Counted from the stretch's first letter, positions 8,944 through 19,866 are shown. The stretch is DNA of 64,000 bases from Hyphomicrobiales bacterium (GCA_027483895.1 JAIXTP010000035.1:1-64000); one strand, 5' to 3'. Program-made: numbers and translations. The notes: generated from the sequence alone by a model not told the origin.

Positions 8944-10266
8944 TCAGGCCGAAAGCCGGAGCACGGCGTCCTCGACGGACAGCAGCACGCGCTCGCCGGT
9001 CGCGCGACGCTTGAGTTCGACCTTGCCCTCGGCGAGCCCCTTCGGGCCCACGAGAACCTGCCAAGGCAGGCCGATGAGGTCGGCGGTCGCGAATTTCGCG
9101 CCCGGCCGCTCGTCGCGGTCGTCATAGAGCACGTCGATGCCGCGGGCCGTCAGCGCGCGATAGAGGGTCTCGCAGGCCTCGTCCGTGCCCGCGTCGCCGA
9201 CCTTGAGGTTCATCAGTGCGACCTTGAACGGCGCCACCTCGTCAGGCCACACGATGCCCTGCTCGTCGTGGAAGGCCTCGATCATGGCCGCCACGAGCCG
9301 GCTCGGGCCGATGCCGTAAGAGCCCATATGCACCGGGCGCTCCTGCCCGTCCGGGCCGGTCACCTTGGCGTCCATCGGCTCGGAATATTTGGTGCCGAAA
9401 TAGAAGATGTGCCCCACCTCGATGCCGCGCGCGGACACTTTGCGATCGGCGGGCACGGCGGCGAAGGCCGCCTCGTCATGCATCTCCGAGGTCGCCGCAT
9501 AAGGCGTCGTCCAGGCATCGACGATCTTCTGCAGGCCCGCGACGTCCTCGAAATCCGTCTCCGCGGTCGGGATCGAGAGATCGAGCACGGACTTGTCGCA
9601 ATGAACCTCGCTCTCGCCGGTGGAAGCGAGAATGATGAATTCATGGCTGAGATTGCCGCCGATCGGACCCGTATCCGCCCGCATCGGGATGGAGGTCAGG
9701 CCCATGCGCGCGAAAGTGCGCAGATAGGCGACGAACATGCGGTTGTAGGCGTGCCGGGCACCCGCCTCGTCGAGATCGAACGAATAGGCGTCCTTCATGA
9801 GGAACTCGCGCGAACGCATCGTGCCGAAGCGCGGCCGGATCTCGTCCCGGAACTTCCACTGGATGTGGTAGAGATTGAGCGGCAGATCCTTGTAGGACCG
9901 CACATAGCCGCGGAAGACCTCTGTGATCATCTCTTCGTTCGTCGGGCCGAAGAGCATCTCGCGGTCGTGCCGGTCCTTGATGCGCAGCATCTCCTTCCCG
10001 TAGGCCTCGTAGCGGCCCGATTCGCGCCACAGATCGGCGGACTGGATGGTCGGCATCAGGAGCTCGACGGCGCCCGAGCGGTCCTGCTCCTCGCGGATGA
10101 TCGCGGTGACCTTGTCGAGCACCCGCAGGCCCAAGGGCAGCCACGCATAGATCCCGGCCGATTCCTGACGAATCAGGCCCGCGCGCAGCATCAGCCGATG
10201 CGAGGCGATCTCGGCCTCCTTCGGCGTTTCACGCAGGATCGGCAGGAAGTAGCGGGAGAGGCGCAT
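8944..10266 (-). CDS. proS: Prolyl-tRNA synthetase
   Basis: A class II aminoacyl-tRNA synthetase of 440 residues. The start at 10266 gives [20 protein letters not shown], the normal N-terminus of the alphaproteobacterial type; an ATG 21 bases further upstream is possible but gives an atypical extension. It has motif 2/3 elements ([27 protein letters not shown]) and the anticodon-binding domain at the C-terminus ([24 protein letters not shown]). The length shows that the large editing insertion of the E. coli enzyme is absent, which is normal for this group. Confidence 0.95.
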   Translation of the reverse strand: MRLSRYFLPILRETPKEAEIASHRLMLRAGLIRQESAGIYAWLPLGLRVLDKVTAIIREEQDRSGAVELLMPTIQSADLWRESGRYEAYGKEMLRIKDRHDREMLFGPTNEEMITEVFRGYVRSYKDLPLNLYHIQWKFRDEIRPRFGTMRSREFLMKDAYSFDLDEAGARHAYNRMFVAYLRTFARMGLTSIPMRADTGPIGGNLSHEFIILASTGESEVHCDKSVLDLSIPTAETDFEDVAGLQKIVDAWTTPYAATSEMHDEAAFAAVPADRKVSARGIEVGHIFYFGTKYSEPMDAKVTGPDGQERPVHMGSYGIGPSRLVAAMIEAFHDEQGIVWPDEVAPFKVALMNLKVGDAGTDEACETLYRALTARGIDVLYDDRDERPGAKFATADLIGLPWQVLVGPKGLAEGKVELKRRATGERVLLSVEDAVLRLSA

Positions 10267-10641
10267 GGGCGGGACCGGAAGAAACACTGAAAGGAAGGCT
10301 CAGCCGTTCAAGCGCATCGGGGTCGAAAACACAAGGCGGACGGCGCCGCAACCCCGCGTGCACGTTCAGGATGCAATCGCCGGAAAAAAACACCCGAGGT
10401 CTTCTATAAGATAGTGACATCCGCTTTTTCCTGCGGTAGCGTCCCGACACTCGAAAAAAGGCCCGCCACCGCATGGTGAAGCAGAGGTCCAAGTCTCGGG
10501 AGGAGGAGAGCCTTTCGTAGGTGCAGGGGGACGAAGAGCCCCGGCCCGCCGCAACGGCAGGCCCCGCGAAACGGTCGCTGAGGGATCAAAACAAAAAAGC
10601 AGGGCGCGAGCCCTGCTTTTTTTACGTCCGCGGCTCCGCTC
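10267..10641. other. 375-base gap between proS and DUF1467 genes, possible non-coding RNA
   Basis: No protein gene is convincing here. The region has an A/T-rich patch with a -10-like tataag on the plus strand (about 10406-10411), G/C-rich complementary stretches (ggcccgcc... and gcccgccgcaacggc) and ends in a strong hairpin terminator with T runs on both strands. That layout would suit a plus-strand small RNA of roughly 200 bases, but no known RNA family signature (4.5S, 6S, tmRNA) was recognised. It may equally be the proS leader. Confidence 0.3.
10593..10623. terminator. Bidirectional Rho-independent terminator
   Basis: The perfect stem agcagggc (10598-10605) / gccctgct (10610-10617) has a gcga loop, an A run on one side and seven T on the other. 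It can end minus-strand transcripts coming from the mce-DUF1467 genes, and any plus-strand transcript from the preceding gap. Confidence 0.85.
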
Positions 10642-10872
10642 TCAGTTCAGGAACTGCCAAAGGTAGAGCGCGATGCCGGTCGCCGGGAAGGCGACGATCG
10701 TCGTGATGAGAAGCTTCTTGCCCAGCATCGGGGCCACGGGCGCGCCCGCGTCGTGACCGGCCGGCATCGCCTCGCCGCTCTCCTCCGCGTTCCGCACGCC
10801 GATCGGCAGCACGGCGAAGAGCACCAGCCACCAGACGATGAAATAGAGCGCTATCGCGGTTCCGACGGGCAT
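10642..10872 (-). CDS. DUF1467 family small membrane protein
   Basis: A 76-residue protein with two transmembrane segments (about residues 5-24, ALYFIVWWLVLFAVLPIGV, and 54-73) joined by a short polar loop. It is the expected DUF1467 neighbour of mce and proS in Hyphomicrobiales. The function is unknown. Its ATG overlaps the mce stop codon in a TGATG junction, so translation is probably coupled. Confidence 0.8.
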   Translation of the reverse strand: MPVGTAIALYFIVWWLVLFAVLPIGVRNAEESGEAMPAGHDAGAPVAPMLGKKLLITTIVAFPATGIALYLWQFLN

Positions 10873-11276
10873 CAGGCCTGCTCGATCTCGACCAGCGTTC
10901 CGTTGAAGTCCTTCGGGTGAAGGAACAGCACGGGCTTTCCATGCGCGCCGATCTTGGGTTCGCCGTTGCCGAGGATGCGCGCGCCCTGCGCCTGCAGCCG
11001 GTCGCGGGCGGCGAGGATGTCCTCGACCTCGTAACAGATATGGTGAACGCCGCCGTCGGCATTCCGTTCGAGGAAATTGGCGATCGGAGAGTTTTCTCCC
11101 AGCGGAAGAAGGAGTTCCACCTTGGTGTTGGGAAGTTCCACGAACACGACCCTCACCCCGTGCTCGGGATGATCCACGGGGGCGGAGACCTTGGCGCCGA
11201 GCACGTCGCGATAGCCCGCGACCGCCGCATCGAGATCCTTCACCGCGATGGCGACGTGATTGAGTCGTCCGATCAT
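10872..11276 (-). CDS. mce: Methylmalonyl-CoA epimerase
   Basis: A 134-residue protein of the glyoxalase/VOC fold that interconverts (R)- and (S)-methylmalonyl-CoA in the propionyl-CoA to succinyl-CoA route. It shows the VOC half-repeats LNHVAIAVKDLDAAV and VHHICYEVEDILAA, with metal-ligand His and Glu residues, and the C-terminal VLFLHPKDFNGTLVEIEQ. The ATG at 11276 has AAGGAGAGG just upstream; an upstream ATG 27 bases earlier is less likely. It lies between rnj and the DUF1467 gene on the same strand. Confidence 0.92.
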   Translation of the reverse strand: MIGRLNHVAIAVKDLDAAVAGYRDVLGAKVSAPVDHPEHGVRVVFVELPNTKVELLLPLGENSPIANFLERNADGGVHHICYEVEDILAARDRLQAQGARILGNGEPKIGAHGKPVLFLHPKDFNGTLVEIEQA

Positions 11277-11330
11277 GGTCCTCTCCTTCGTTCCGTCCGG
11301 CATCTCTATAGCCGAGCCGCCGGGCCCGAC

Positions 11331-11352
11331 GCATGCGCATTTCGGCGCATGC
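11331..11352. repeat. Short perfect hairpin between rnj and mce
   Basis: gcatgcgc (11331-11338) and gcgcatgc (11345-11352) form an 8-base stem around a 6-base loop, just after the rnj stop codon. No T run follows, so it is more likely an mRNA-processing or stability element than a terminator. Confidence 0.4.
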
Positions 11353-11362
11353 GCCCGTTGCG

Positions 11363-13042
11363 TCAGACCACGATGATCTGGACGTGACAGGTGGGCTTCT
11401 TGCCCCAGGCGGCGGCGACCGTTCCGCGGACGGAGCGTTCGATGGCGTTCTCGACGAGATCCGGATCGCGCCGCTTCTGCCGGGGCAGCGTATCGAGCAC
11501 GGAGAACACGGCCTCTTCCACCACGTCCTCGAAGCTGCGACCTTCCCGCGTCTTCTGCGGCAGACCGGTAACGGCGAGCGCGACGTCGCCCACCACGTCC
11601 CCTCGCCCGTCGATGGCGAGGCCGACCGAAACGATGCCGCCGAAGGACAGCCGCTTGCGTTCAGGAATCGCCGGGTCGGCGCCGTCGATCACGACCGAGC
11701 CGTCCTTGTAGAGCCGACCCGAGGCGACCTGATCGATCACTTCCGGATCGCCGGGAGCAAGCCGCAGCATCTCGCCGTTCTCGATCTTGGTCGGGAACGG
11801 AACGCCCGCGTCCTTCGCCAGCCGGCGGTGCAGTTCGAGATGCATCAATTCGCCGTGCGCGGGCACGCTGATGCGCGGCTTCACCCACGAATACATCCGC
11901 TCCATCTCGCCGCGGCGCGGATGGCCGGAGACGTGGACGAGCCGGTCGCGATCCGTGATGACGTCGATGCCCTGATGGACGAGCCCGTTGACGATCCGGC
12001 CGATGGCCTTCTCGTTGCCCGGAATGGTCCGGGCCGAGAGGATCACGCGGTCGCCCGCCGAGAGCGCGACGTCGGGATGATTGTCTGTCGCGACCCGCGC
12101 CAAGGCCGCCCGCGGCTCGCCCTGGCTGCCGGTGAGAAGCACGACGACCTTGTCGCGCGGCAGATAGCCGTAGGCGTCCGAGCCGCGGAATTCGGGCAGT
12201 CCGTCGAGAAAGCCCAATTCGCGGGACACCTGAATGACGCGGTCCATCGCGCGGCCCACGGCGACGACTTCGCGCCCGCAGGCATAGGCCGCTTCCGCCA
12301 CGGCGCGAAGCCTCGCGACGTTCGACGCGAATGTCGTGACCGCCACGCGGTATTTCGATTCGGCGATGATCTCCTTGAGCGAAGCGGCCACCTCGCTCTC
12401 GCTCGGGCTCACGCCGTCGCGCACCACGTTCGTCGAGTCGCAGACGAGAGCGACCACGCCCTCCTCCCCGATCGCGCGCAGACGCGCCTCGTCGGTCGGG
12501 CGGCCGAGGAACGGCGTCTCGTCGATCTTCCAGTCGCCGGTATGCACCACGGTGCCGAGCGGCGTGCGGATCGCGAGCGCCATCGATTCCGGGATCGAAT
12601 GGGCGACGCTGACGAATTCGACGTCGAAGGGCCCGGCCGTGATGCGCTGCCCCGGCGCGACCACCGTGATCGGCACCGGCTGTGCGCCGGGTTCGTGGAA
12701 GCGGCGGACGTCCAGAAGGTCGGAGGCGAAGCGCGTGGCGTAGACCGGCGCCTTCAGCCGCGGCCAAAGCTCCATCAGCGCGCCGATATGGTCTTCATGC
12801 GCATGCGTGATGATGATGGCTTCGAGCCTGTCGCGGCGCTCTTCGAGAAAGCGCAGATCGGGCAGGATCAGGTCGACGCCGGGAAGATCGTCGCCGGCGA
12901 AGCTCACGCCGCAATCGACGAGCAGCCAGCGCCGGTTCTTGGGCGGGCCGAACCCGTAGAGTCCGGCATTCATGCCGATCTCCCCGAGGCCGCCCAGCGG
13001 CAGGAAGACCAGATCCTCTTTCACGGCCTCGGCCATCGTCAT
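11363..13042 (-). CDS. rnj: Ribonuclease J
   Basis: A 559-residue metallo-beta-lactamase/beta-CASP nuclease for 5'-to-3' RNA decay and rRNA maturation. The zinc motif H80-A-H82-E-D84-H85 is intact, with later His/Asp ligands (VAHSIPES, VHTGDWKID) and the beta-CASP part (LTGSQGEPRAALAR, VHVSGHPRRGEM, PAHGELMH). The start at 13042 overlaps the birA stop in an ATGA junction, and a second ATG lies two codons later. birA followed by rnj is the usual order in this group. Confidence 0.95.
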   Translation of the reverse strand: MTMAEAVKEDLVFLPLGGLGEIGMNAGLYGFGPPKNRRWLLVDCGVSFAGDDLPGVDLILPDLRFLEERRDRLEAIIITHAHEDHIGALMELWPRLKAPVYATRFASDLLDVRRFHEPGAQPVPITVVAPGQRITAGPFDVEFVSVAHSIPESMALAIRTPLGTVVHTGDWKIDETPFLGRPTDEARLRAIGEEGVVALVCDSTNVVRDGVSPSESEVAASLKEIIAESKYRVAVTTFASNVARLRAVAEAAYACGREVVAVGRAMDRVIQVSRELGFLDGLPEFRGSDAYGYLPRDKVVVLLTGSQGEPRAALARVATDNHPDVALSAGDRVILSARTIPGNEKAIGRIVNGLVHQGIDVITDRDRLVHVSGHPRRGEMERMYSWVKPRISVPAHGELMHLELHRRLAKDAGVPFPTKIENGEMLRLAPGDPEVIDQVASGRLYKDGSVVIDGADPAIPERKRLSFGGIVSVGLAIDGRGDVVGDVALAVTGLPQKTREGRSFEDVVEEAVFSVLDTLPRQKRRDPDLVENAIERSVRGTVAAAWGKKPTCHVQIIVV

Positions 13043-13821
13043 CCCTTCATCTCCGCCCGGGGCGGATCCTGAACGCCGAAAAATACGTCGCCCGCCTCGA
13101 CGGTCAGCACGCCGGACTCGGAGGCGAGAAGCAGACGCCCTTCGGCGTCGATATCCTTGAAGATGCCGGAGCGGTCCCCGTCCGGCCGACGCACGCGGAT
13201 CGGCGTGCCGATCCCGTGCGCGCGTTCGAGCCATTCGGCCCGGATCTTCGCGAAACCCGCGCCGCGGTCCCAGATGCGGAGCCGCCGGTCGAATTCCCGC
13301 CTGAGGCAGGTGAACAGCGCGGCGGCGTCGCACGGCAGTCCCGCCGCGGCGAGGCTGATCGCGGGATAAGGCGTATCGGCGGGATATTCAACGCAATTCA
13401 CGCCGATTCCGATCGCCGTCGTCAGCCGGCCGTCGGGCGCCCTGCCCCCTTCGACCAGCAGACCGGACAGTTTCGCGCCGTCGAGCAGGAGATCGTTCGG
13501 CCATTTCAGCCGAAGCCGCGCCCCCGCGCCGGTGGCATCGAGCGCTGCCGCATGGAGTGCGACGCCCGTGACGAAGCCGAGTTGCGGCGCGACCGCGCTT
13601 TCGCATGGATCGATCAGGCCGAGGCTCGCATAGAGATTGCCGGGGGGCGAAGACCATGCGCGGCCGCTGCGGCCGCGCCCGCCCGTCTGCCGATCGGCGA
13701 CCACCCAGACCTTGTCGAGGCCGGACCGCGCGAGATCCGATGCCCGGTCGTTGGTCGAGCCGATCGCGGCGTGCCGCTCGATCGCGTAACCCGGAACGTC
13801 GCTCGCGACGAAGACGCTCAC
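13039..13821 (-). CDS. birA: Biotin--[acetyl-CoA-carboxylase] ligase
   Basis: A 260-residue enzyme that attaches biotin to AccB (encoded at 57955). It has the biotinyl-AMP motif GGRGRSGRAW and the ligase core KWPNDLLLDGAKLSGLLVE and IGIGVNC. No N-terminal DNA-binding domain is present, so it is a ligase only, not a repressor. I chose the GTG at 13821, two bases after the nuoN stop, because reading further upstream adds an Arg-rich stretch inside nuoN; the ribosome binding site is weak, so the start is uncertain. The stop overlaps the rnj start. Confidence 0.88.
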   Translation of the reverse strand: MSVFVASDVPGYAIERHAAIGSTNDRASDLARSGLDKVWVVADRQTGGRGRSGRAWSSPPGNLYASLGLIDPCESAVAPQLGFVTGVALHAAALDATGAGARLRLKWPNDLLLDGAKLSGLLVEGGRAPDGRLTTAIGIGVNCVEYPADTPYPAISLAAAGLPCDAAALFTCLRREFDRRLRIWDRGAGFAKIRAEWLERAHGIGTPIRVRRPDGDRSGIFKDIDAEGRLLLASESGVLTVEAGDVFFGVQDPPRAEMKG

Positions 13822-13822
13822 G

Positions 13823-15265
13823 TCAGAAGAGCGACTTCGCCGCCGCTCCCGCCGCATTCACCAGCGGCGCCGGCCACAGCCAGAACAGGAAGACGAAGGC
13901 GCCGGAGGCCAGAACGACCGCGCGCACCACGCCGCCCGCAGGCTCGAAGGCGGCCTTGGGCTCGTCGAAATACATGATCTTGACGAGGCGCAGATAGTAA
14001 TAGGTACCCACCACGCTCGTGAGCACGCCGATGACGGCCAGCGCATAGAGCTTCGCCTCCACGGCCGCCGCGAAGACGTACCATTTGGCGAAGAAGCCCG
14101 CGAGCGGCGGGATGCCCGCCAGCGAGAAGAGCAGCATCGCGAAGACGAAGGCCATCACCGGATCGGTGCGGCCGAGACCCGCGAGATCGTCGATGGTTTC
14201 GACATATTCGCCGTCGCGCTCCATCGAGAGCAGGACGGCGAAGGAGCCGAGCGTCATGACGAGATAGATCGCCATATAGGTCGCCACGCCCTGCACGCCG
14301 CCCGCGGTGCCGGCCGCGAGGCCGACCAGCGCGAAGCCGACATGGCCGATCGAGGAATAAGCGAGCAGGCGCTTGATGTTGCGCTGCCCGATCGCGGCGA
14401 AGGCGCCGAGACCCATCGAGGCGATGGCGATGAAGACCACGATCTGCTGCCACTGGCCGGTGATGCCCGGGAAGGCCGTCATCACGACGCGCACGAGAAG
14501 CGCGATGGCGGCGACCTTCGGGGCGGCCGCGAAGAAGGCCGTGACCGGGGTGGGCGCACCCTCATAGACGTCCGGCGTCCACATATGGAACGGCACGGCG
14601 GAGATCTTGAAGGCGAGGCCCGCGAGGATGAAGACGAGGCCGAAGATGGCGCCCGTGCCCGCCTCGCCCTGCAGCGCCTTGGCGATGCCCGCGAAGGAGA
14701 CCGAACCCGTGAAGCCGTAGATCAGCGAGGCGCCGTAGAGCAGCATGCCCGAGGACAGCGCGCCGAGGACGAAATATTTCAGGCCCGCTTCGGTCGAGCG
14801 CACGTCGTCGCGACGGATGGCGGCGATCACGTAGAGCGAGAGGCTCGAGAGTTCGAGGCCGAGATAGACGGCGATGAGATCGTTCGCCGAGATCATCAGC
14901 ATCATGCCGAGCGTCGAGAGCAGCACCAGGATCGGGAACTCGAACTGGTGCACCTTCTCCTTGCGCATGTAGTCGCCGGCCATGACCAGCGCGACGGCCG
15001 CACCGATCAGCATCGCGAGCTTCATGAACCGGGCGAAGCCGTCCACGACGAAGGCGCCGTTGAAGGTCGAGACCTTGCCCCCGCCCTGCATCGCGACCAT
15101 CACGCCCGCCGCGGCGATGAGCGCCACGGTGATCGCGTTGACGAGGCCGGTGGAGCGGTCGCCCCGGATCGCGCCGATGAGCACGAGCGCGAGCGCTCCG
15201 AGAGCGAGGACGATTTCGGGAAGCGCGGGCCCGAGTGCGGGAACGGCGGCGACGGTCGACGACAT
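13823..15265 (-). CDS. nuoN: NADH-quinone oxidoreductase subunit N
   Basis: A 480-residue polytopic membrane protein of the Mrp antiporter type, one of three proton-channel subunits of complex I. It shows the proton-conducting motif region [17 protein letters not shown] and the charged helix [15 protein letters not shown]. The start at 15265 ([12 protein letters not shown]) fits the family. It is the last nuo gene, followed within 2 bases by birA. Confidence 0.96.
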   Translation of the reverse strand: MSSTVAAVPALGPALPEIVLALGALALVLIGAIRGDRSTGLVNAITVALIAAAGVMVAMQGGGKVSTFNGAFVVDGFARFMKLAMLIGAAVALVMAGDYMRKEKVHQFEFPILVLLSTLGMMLMISANDLIAVYLGLELSSLSLYVIAAIRRDDVRSTEAGLKYFVLGALSSGMLLYGASLIYGFTGSVSFAGIAKALQGEAGTGAIFGLVFILAGLAFKISAVPFHMWTPDVYEGAPTPVTAFFAAAPKVAAIALLVRVVMTAFPGITGQWQQIVVFIAIASMGLGAFAAIGQRNIKRLLAYSSIGHVGFALVGLAAGTAGGVQGVATYMAIYLVMTLGSFAVLLSMERDGEYVETIDDLAGLGRTDPVMAFVFAMLLFSLAGIPPLAGFFAKWYVFAAAVEAKLYALAVIGVLTSVVGTYYYLRLVKIMYFDEPKAAFEPAGGVVRAVVLASGAFVFLFWLWPAPLVNAAGAAAKSLF

Positions 15266-15276
15266 CGGAACGGACC

Positions 15277-16785
15277 TCAGGGTGCGAAGGCGGCGGTCTT
15301 GACGACCGCATCGGCGGCCGCCTGCGCGGATTTCAGGAGAGCCTCGGTGGACGGGGCGAAGACGTCGAGAATGCCGTTGGGCTGCACGCCGTACCACACG
15401 GTAAGGATCACCAGCGGAACGAGAAGCGCCATCTCGCGCGGGGACAGGTCGTCCATCTTCTGCAGCTCGGGCTTTTCGAGCTTGCCGAACACCACGCGGG
15501 CATAGAGCCACAGCGCATAGGCTGCCGACAGGATCACGCCCGTGGCCGCGATCAGCGCCACCCAGGTATTGGCGCGGAAGGCGCCGAGCATCGTGAGGAA
15601 CTCGCCGACGAAGCCCGAGGTGCCGGGCAGGCCGACATTCGCCATGGTGAACACCATGAACACGGTCGCGTAGATCGGCATCCGGTTCACGAGCCCGCCA
15701 TAGGCCGCGATCTCGCGGGTGTGCAGCCGGTCGTAGATCACGCCCACGCAGAGAAAGAGCGCGCCCGACACGAGGCCGTGCGAGATCATCTGGAACATCG
15801 CGCCCTGAATGCCCTGCGGCGTCAGAGTGAAGAGCCCCATGGTCACGAAACCCATATGGGCGACGGACGAATAGGCGATCAGCTTCTTGATGTCCTCCTG
15901 CATCAGCGCCACCAGCGAGGTGTAGACGATGGCGATGACGGAGAGCGCGAACACGAACGGCGCGAAATAGGCCGAGGCGTCCGGGAACATCGGGATCGAG
16001 AAGCGGATGAAGCCGTAGCCGCCCATCTTCAGCAGGATCGCGGCCAGGATCACGGAACCCGCCGTCGGCGCTTCGACGTGAGCATCGGGCAGCCAAGTAT
16101 GCACCGGCCACATCGGCATCTTCACCGCGAAGGACGCGAAGAAGGCCAACCACAGCCAAGTCTGCATGTTCGCCGGGAACTTGTGGGCGAGCAGCGACGG
16201 GATGTCGGTCGTCTGCGCCGTCCAGTACATCGCCATGATGGCGACCAGCATCAAGAGCGAGCCGAGCAGCGTGTAGAGGAAGAACTTGAAGCTCGCATAG
16301 ATGCGGCGCTTGCCGCCCCAGATGCCGATGATGAGGAACATCGGGATCAGGCCGGCTTCGAAGAACAGGTAGAACAGCACGAGGTCGAGCGCCGCGAACA
16401 CGCCGATCATCAGCGTCTCGAGCACGAGGAAGGCGATCATGTACTCCTTCACGCGCTTCTCGACCGAGACCCACGACGCCACGATGCAGAACGGCATCAG
16501 GAAGGTCGTGAGCATGATGAACGGCATCGAGAACCCGTCGACGCCGAGCTTGAAGAGGATCTTGTCGGAGAGCCACGCGCCCTGCTCGACGAGCTGGAAA
16601 TTCGCCGAGGTCGGATCGAACCGGCTCCACGCGACGAGCGACAGCACGAAGGTCGCGATCGTCGCGAAAAGCGCGGTCCAGCGGATGTTGCGCAGGCCCG
16701 CTTCCGTCTCGCCGTTCGTGAACAGGATCAGCAGCGAGCCGAGGATCGGGAGGAGCAGGAGGCCCGAAAGAAGATGGTCGAGCAT
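15277..16785 (-). CDS. nuoM: NADH-quinone oxidoreductase subunit M
   Basis: A 502-residue membrane subunit with about 14 helices, an antiporter-like proton channel of complex I. The core [20 protein letters not shown] and [15 protein letters not shown] is present. The ATG at 16785 overlaps the nuoL stop (TGATG), so the two are probably translationally coupled. Confidence 0.96.
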   Translation of the reverse strand: MLDHLLSGLLLLPILGSLLILFTNGETEAGLRNIRWTALFATIATFVLSLVAWSRFDPTSANFQLVEQGAWLSDKILFKLGVDGFSMPFIMLTTFLMPFCIVASWVSVEKRVKEYMIAFLVLETLMIGVFAALDLVLFYLFFEAGLIPMFLIIGIWGGKRRIYASFKFFLYTLLGSLLMLVAIMAMYWTAQTTDIPSLLAHKFPANMQTWLWLAFFASFAVKMPMWPVHTWLPDAHVEAPTAGSVILAAILLKMGGYGFIRFSIPMFPDASAYFAPFVFALSVIAIVYTSLVALMQEDIKKLIAYSSVAHMGFVTMGLFTLTPQGIQGAMFQMISHGLVSGALFLCVGVIYDRLHTREIAAYGGLVNRMPIYATVFMVFTMANVGLPGTSGFVGEFLTMLGAFRANTWVALIAATGVILSAAYALWLYARVVFGKLEKPELQKMDDLSPREMALLVPLVILTVWYGVQPNGILDVFAPSTEALLKSAQAAADAVVKTAAFAP

Positions 16786-18779
16786 CAGTGCGCTCCCCCG
16801 AACATGTACCAGGTCACGAAGGCGGCGACGCCGATGAGCATGGCGAAGGCGTAGTGATAGACGTAGCCGGTCTGCAGCCGGACGACGGCATTGGTGACGT
16901 CGATGACGCGGGCCGAAACGCCGTCCGGGCCGAGCCCGTCGATGACCGCCCCGTCGCCCTTCTTCCACAGGAAGCGACCCAGCGCCTTGGCCGGGCGCAC
17001 GAACAGGAAGTCGTAGAGCTCGTCGAAATACCACTTGTTCAGCAGGAATTCGTAGGCGAGCCGGTGCGACTGCGCGAGCTGCACGGGCAGGTCCGGCCGG
17101 GCGATGTAGAACAGCCACGCCAGCGCGAAGCCGAGCACCATCATCACGGTCGGCGACCAGACGACCCAGCCGGGCACCTCGTGCATCGCGTGAAGCACGT
17201 GGTTGTCCTTGCCGGTGAAGAGCGCGCCCTTGAAGAACGCCTCGTAGCCGTGGCCGAGGAACGCTTCCTTGAAGGCGATGCCGGCGGCCAGCGCACCGAA
17301 GGCGAGGAAGGCCAGCGGCACCAGCATCACGACGGGCGATTCATGCGGCTCGTGATGGCCGTGGCCGTGATCGTCATGGCCGTGCGCATGGTCGTCATGC
17401 GCCGCATGCGCATGGCCGTGATCGTCGTGAGCCGCGGCGGGCTTGCCCGCGAAGGTCTTGAAAAACAGCCGCCAGGAATAGAACGAGGTCATGCCGGCCG
17501 TGATGACCAGCAGGATGAAGGCATAGCCCCACGGACCCGCATGCGAGGCGTAGACGCTCTCGATTATGGCGTCCTTGGAGAAATAGCCCGCGGTGAAGGG
17601 GAAGCCGGTGAGCGCCAGCGTGCCGATCAGCATCATCGCGCCGGTGAACGGGATCTTTGAGAAGAGCCCGCCCATGCGGCGGATGTCCTGCTCGTGATGC
17701 ATCGCATGGATGACCGAGCCCGCGCCCAGGAACAGCAGCGCCTTGAAGAATGCGTGCGTAAACAGGTGGAACACGCCCGCCGAATAAGCGCCCGCGCCCA
17801 GCGCGGCGAACATGAAGCCGAGCTGCGAGCAGGTCGAATAGGCGATGACCCGCTTGATGTCGTTCTGGACGAGGCCGATCGTGCCCGCGAAGAAGGCCGT
17901 GGTCGCGCCGATGAACATCACGACGGCGAGAGCGTCGGGCGAGGCCTCGAACAGCGGCGACAGACGCGCCACCATGAAGACGCCCGCGGTCACCATGGTC
18001 GCCGCATGGATGAGGGCCGAGACCGGCGTCGGGCCTTCCATCGCGTCCGGCAGCCAGGTGTGCAGCAGGAACTGCGCCGACTTGCCCATCGCGCCGAGGA
18101 ACAGCAGCAGGCAGGCGAGCGTCACCGCGTTCCAGTCGGTGCCGAGGAAGTGGAACTTCAGACCCGAGAAGGAGGCGACCTTCGCGAAGATCGCGTCGAA
18201 GCCCACCGAGCCCGACAGCACGAACACGAGGAAGATGCCGAGCATGAAGCCGAAATCGCCGACGCGGTTGACGATGAAGGCCTTCATGGCCGCCGCCGTC
18301 GCCGAGGGCTTCTCGTACCAGAAGCCGATCAGCAGATAGGAGGCGAGACCCACGCCTTCCCAGCCGAAGAACATCTGCACGAGGTTGTCGGCCGTCACCA
18401 GCATCAGCATGGCGAAGGTGAAGAGCGACAGATAGCCGAAGAAGCGCGGCCGGGACGGATCCTCGTGCATGTAGCCGATCGAATAGAGATGCACGAGCGC
18501 CGAGACGGAGTTCACGACGACGAGCATGACCGCGGTCAGCGTGTCGATGCGCAGCGACCAGTCGACGACGAGCCCGCCCGAACGCATCCAGGACGCGAGC
18601 TGCACCGTGTAGGCGCCGCGGCCGAAGCCGACGTCGAAGAACACGATCCAGGACAGGACCGCGCCCACGATCAGGAAGCCGGTGGTGATCAGCTCGCTCG
18701 GACGGGCGCCGAGCACGCGGCCGAACAGGCCCGCGATGAGGAAGCCGAGGAGCGGAAGAAAGACGATCGCCTGTACCAT
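16785..18779 (-). CDS. nuoL: NADH-quinone oxidoreductase subunit L
   Basis: A 664-residue membrane subunit, the distal proton channel of complex I with its long lateral helix at the C-terminus. The core [20 protein letters not shown] and [15 protein letters not shown] is intact. An extra loop encoded at about 17337-17440, between two late membrane helices, is very rich in His and Asp ([20 protein letters not shown] and onwards). Such loops occur in other alphaproteobacterial NuoL proteins; a role in metal binding is only a guess. It lies 10 bases after nuoK. Confidence 0.96.
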   Translation of the reverse strand: MVQAIVFLPLLGFLIAGLFGRVLGARPSELITTGFLIVGAVLSWIVFFDVGFGRGAYTVQLASWMRSGGLVVDWSLRIDTLTAVMLVVVNSVSALVHLYSIGYMHEDPSRPRFFGYLSLFTFAMLMLVTADNLVQMFFGWEGVGLASYLLIGFWYEKPSATAAAMKAFIVNRVGDFGFMLGIFLVFVLSGSVGFDAIFAKVASFSGLKFHFLGTDWNAVTLACLLLFLGAMGKSAQFLLHTWLPDAMEGPTPVSALIHAATMVTAGVFMVARLSPLFEASPDALAVVMFIGATTAFFAGTIGLVQNDIKRVIAYSTCSQLGFMFAALGAGAYSAGVFHLFTHAFFKALLFLGAGSVIHAMHHEQDIRRMGGLFSKIPFTGAMMLIGTLALTGFPFTAGYFSKDAIIESVYASHAGPWGYAFILLVITAGMTSFYSWRLFFKTFAGKPAAAHDDHGHAHAAHDDHAHGHDDHGHGHHEPHESPVVMLVPLAFLAFGALAAGIAFKEAFLGHGYEAFFKGALFTGKDNHVLHAMHEVPGWVVWSPTVMMVLGFALAWLFYIARPDLPVQLAQSHRLAYEFLLNKWYFDELYDFLFVRPAKALGRFLWKKGDGAVIDGLGPDGVSARVIDVTNAVVRLQTGYVYHYAFAMLIGVAAFVTWYMFGGAH

Positions 18780-18789
18780 CGCGGGTCGC

Positions 18790-19098
18790 TCAGCCCTTCA
18801 TCACGTTGATGTCTTCGACCGCGATCGAACCGCGGTTGCGGTAGAACACGACCAGGATCGCGAGGCCGATCGCGGCCTCCGCGGCGGCGACCGTCAGGAT
18901 CAGCAGCGCGAAGATCTGGCCGACCAGATCGCCCGCGGAGGTCGAGAACGCGACGAGATTGACGTTCACGGCGAGCAGGATCAGCTCGACCGACATCAGG
19001 ATCACGATCACGTTCTTGCGGTTCACGAAGATGCCGAACACGCCGAGCGTGAAGAGCATCGCGGCGACCGTCAGATAATGGCTCAGTCCGATTTCCAT
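18790..19098 (-). CDS. nuoK: NADH-quinone oxidoreductase subunit K
   Basis: A 102-residue protein with three transmembrane helices, the usual size. The buried Glu residues of the proton path are present in [16 protein letters not shown] and [14 protein letters not shown]. It follows nuoJ by 7 bases. Confidence 0.96.
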   Translation of the reverse strand: MEIGLSHYLTVAAMLFTLGVFGIFVNRKNVIVILMSVELILLAVNVNLVAFSTSAGDLVGQIFALLILTVAAAEAAIGLAILVVFYRNRGSIAVEDINVMKG

Positions 19099-19105
19099 GA
19101 CCGCC

Positions 19106-19723
19106 TCACACGCCCTGCCGCGACGGGACTTTCTTCACTTCCATGGCCGTCGCCTTGGTGCGCGCGACCTGCTCGGCGATGTCCTGCCGCTTCACGCCCG
19201 CCTTGTGGCGCAGCGTCAGCACGATCGCGCCGATCATGGCGACGAGCAGCACGAGGCCGGAGACCTGGAAGAAGAACACGTAGTCCGTATAGAGCACCCG
19301 CCCGAGCGCCTCGGTGTTCGTCACCAGCATGTCGGGCTTCGGCGCCGCAGGAGCGGCGGCCTTGAAGGCCTTCGGATCGACGAAGCGCGTCGTCAGCACC
19401 AGCGCGAGTTCGATGAAGAACACGATCGCGAGCAGCGCGCCGAGCGGCAGATAGTTGAGGAAGCCCTGCCGGAGCTGCGCGAAGTCCACGTCGAGCATCA
19501 TGACGACGAAGAGGAAGAGCACCGCCACCGCGCCGACATAGACGACCACGAGGATCATCGCGAGGAACTCCGCCCCCATCAGGAGGAAGAGACCCGCCGC
19601 ATTGACGAAGGCGAGGATGAGGAAGAGCACCGAGTGCACCGGGTTGCGCGACGCCACGACCATGAAGGCCGAGGCGACGGTCACGCCCGCAAACAGATAG
19701 AAGAAGGCCGCAGCCGCATTCAT
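19106..19723 (-). CDS. nuoJ: NADH-quinone oxidoreductase subunit J
   Basis: A 205-residue membrane subunit with five predicted helices, including the conserved third helix region [18 protein letters not shown] next to the quinone/proton coupling path. The C-terminus is a polar tail. It is separated from nuoI by 143 bases with stem-loops, the largest gap inside the operon. Confidence 0.95.
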   Translation of the reverse strand: MNAAAAFFYLFAGVTVASAFMVVASRNPVHSVLFLILAFVNAAGLFLLMGAEFLAMILVVVYVGAVAVLFLFVVMMLDVDFAQLRQGFLNYLPLGALLAIVFFIELALVLTTRFVDPKAFKAAAPAAPKPDMLVTNTEALGRVLYTDYVFFFQVSGLVLLVAMIGAIVLTLRHKAGVKRQDIAEQVARTKATAMEVKKVPSRQGV

Positions 19724-19866
19724 CAGGGACGCCCCCGAAGGCCGCTCTCGCGGCCTTTCCCAGTCCTCGCGACGACCCCGAAAAGTCGCCGCTTTTTCTT
19801 CCCCAAGGCCCTCCTACCGGAAGGCCGCCCGTCTATAGACCCCGATTCCGCGGGGTACAACTCGAC
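19724..19866. other. Intercistronic gap nuoI-nuoJ with hairpins
   Basis: Holds a stem aaggccgc/gcggcctt (about 19739-19757) just upstream of nuoJ and a stem ccccg/cgggg near 19841-19857 just after nuoI. On the minus (sense) strand neither is followed by a T run, so full termination is unlikely; they may act as processing or attenuation points. Confidence 0.4.
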
